Positions 63,678 through 64,000 of a stretch of 64,000 nucleotides of DNA are shown here, in pieces (the stretch's first letter is position 1; each line of letters opens with the position of its first letter). The stretch covers positions 54,571 to 118,570 of the forward strand of contig JACCQO010000010.1 of the NCBI GenBank assembly GCA_015709205.1, in the 5' to 3' direction. Source of the DNA: Desulfovibrionaceae bacterium (GTDB lineage: Bacteria; Desulfobacterota; Desulfovibrionia; Desulfovibrionales; Desulfovibrionaceae). Below the pieces are notes generated by a model, which worked only from the letters and a program-made list of their open reading frames with translations, was not told the DNA's origin and ran no database searches. The translations under genes were made by a program, and so were the position numbers.

Positions 63678-64000
63678 CCTCCTCTCCGCGAAGCGCCTCC
63701 CACAAAAGCAGCGTGACGCTGCACCCATTTCGCGGTCGTCGGGTTCTACGGCCACGCCCCGGTTTTCCCCCGCCCGCGCTCAACCTCCGGGCCCTCGCTC
63801 GGCTCCGACCTTCCTGTTCTCCTCTCAAGGGCGCATCCGCCGCCAGAGGCGGCGGCAGCCCGGCGCGCCCGCTCCGCTCTCAACCTTTTCCGTTCCTCCC
63901 GCGCCCGCACCATCCCCGTCCGGCATCCACGCGCTCTCCACAGTCCCCCCCGCTCTCATCCAGCCGAAAGTTTCTGGGGGTGGAGAGGGGTGGAGGGGGG
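63678..64000. other. GC-rich end of window with no recognised gene
   Basis: No frame on either strand gives a recognisable protein. A GCCGCC / GGCGGC hairpin occurs near 63,838-63,853. The last 30 bases are purine-rich (GGGGTGGAGA repeats). The leftward terminator at 63655-63677 suggests the 3' end of a gene or small RNA extends from here, possibly starting beyond the window. Confidence 0.4.

Overview
This is a 64 kb, very GC-rich window of an anaerobic bacterium. The gene content points to the Desulfovibrionaceae (sulfate reducers): ferredoxin-linked 2-oxoacid oxidation, GlcD/GlcF-type oxidases, substrate-level phosphorylation from acyl-CoA, a Hyf-like membrane complex, a giant type I-secreted adhesin and a type I-C CRISPR-Cas locus. 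The taxonomic call is an inference from gene content and style; there is no rRNA here.

Region 1 (1-12,035, read leftward) is a complete type I-C system: cas3, cas5c, cas8c, cas7, cas4, cas1, cas2, a leader, then an array with 62 repeats in the window that runs off the left edge. Repeats fall into three contiguous sequence classes. The array contains a tandem duplication of three spacers. A perfect 12-bp inverted repeat straddles the leader-repeat junction.

Region 2 (12,284-28,325) is a catabolic block: an MFS and a DASS carboxylate carrier, a sigma-54 activator, phosphate butyryltransferase and butyrate kinase, a D-2-hydroxyacid dehydrogenase, a four-part 2-oxoacid:ferredoxin oxidoreductase, and a GlcD/GlcF flavin/Fe-S oxidase pair. 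Read together they would import a 2-hydroxy or 2-oxo acid, oxidise it to an acyl-CoA and gain ATP through an acyl phosphate. Three GG-N10-GC (sigma-54-type) promoters and three copies of an ACCTGGTT(T)GC motif tie the units to the local activator.

Region 3 (28,552-52,884, leftward) is a type I secretion and adhesin operon: a MotA/TolQ-like protein, TolC, a 4,892-residue Ig-repeat adhesin, a MotB/OmpA-like protein, an ABC exporter, a membrane-fusion protein and a membrane sensor with a degenerate HD-GYP domain. The parts list resembles Salmonella SPI-4 (SiiA-F), in which a MotAB-like proton channel serves giant adhesin secretion.

Region 4 (53,351-61,868, rightward) is an HTH-PTS IIA regulator followed by hyfB, C, E, F, G and a fused hyfHI. 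The large subunit lacks the N-terminal nickel cysteines, so this is a hydrogenase-related complex rather than a hydrogenase.

Region 5 (61,869-64,000) holds a DUF2087-like gene, a 53-residue small protein gene with an AT-rich palindromic upstream region, several strong palindromes, and a GC-rich end with no recognised gene.
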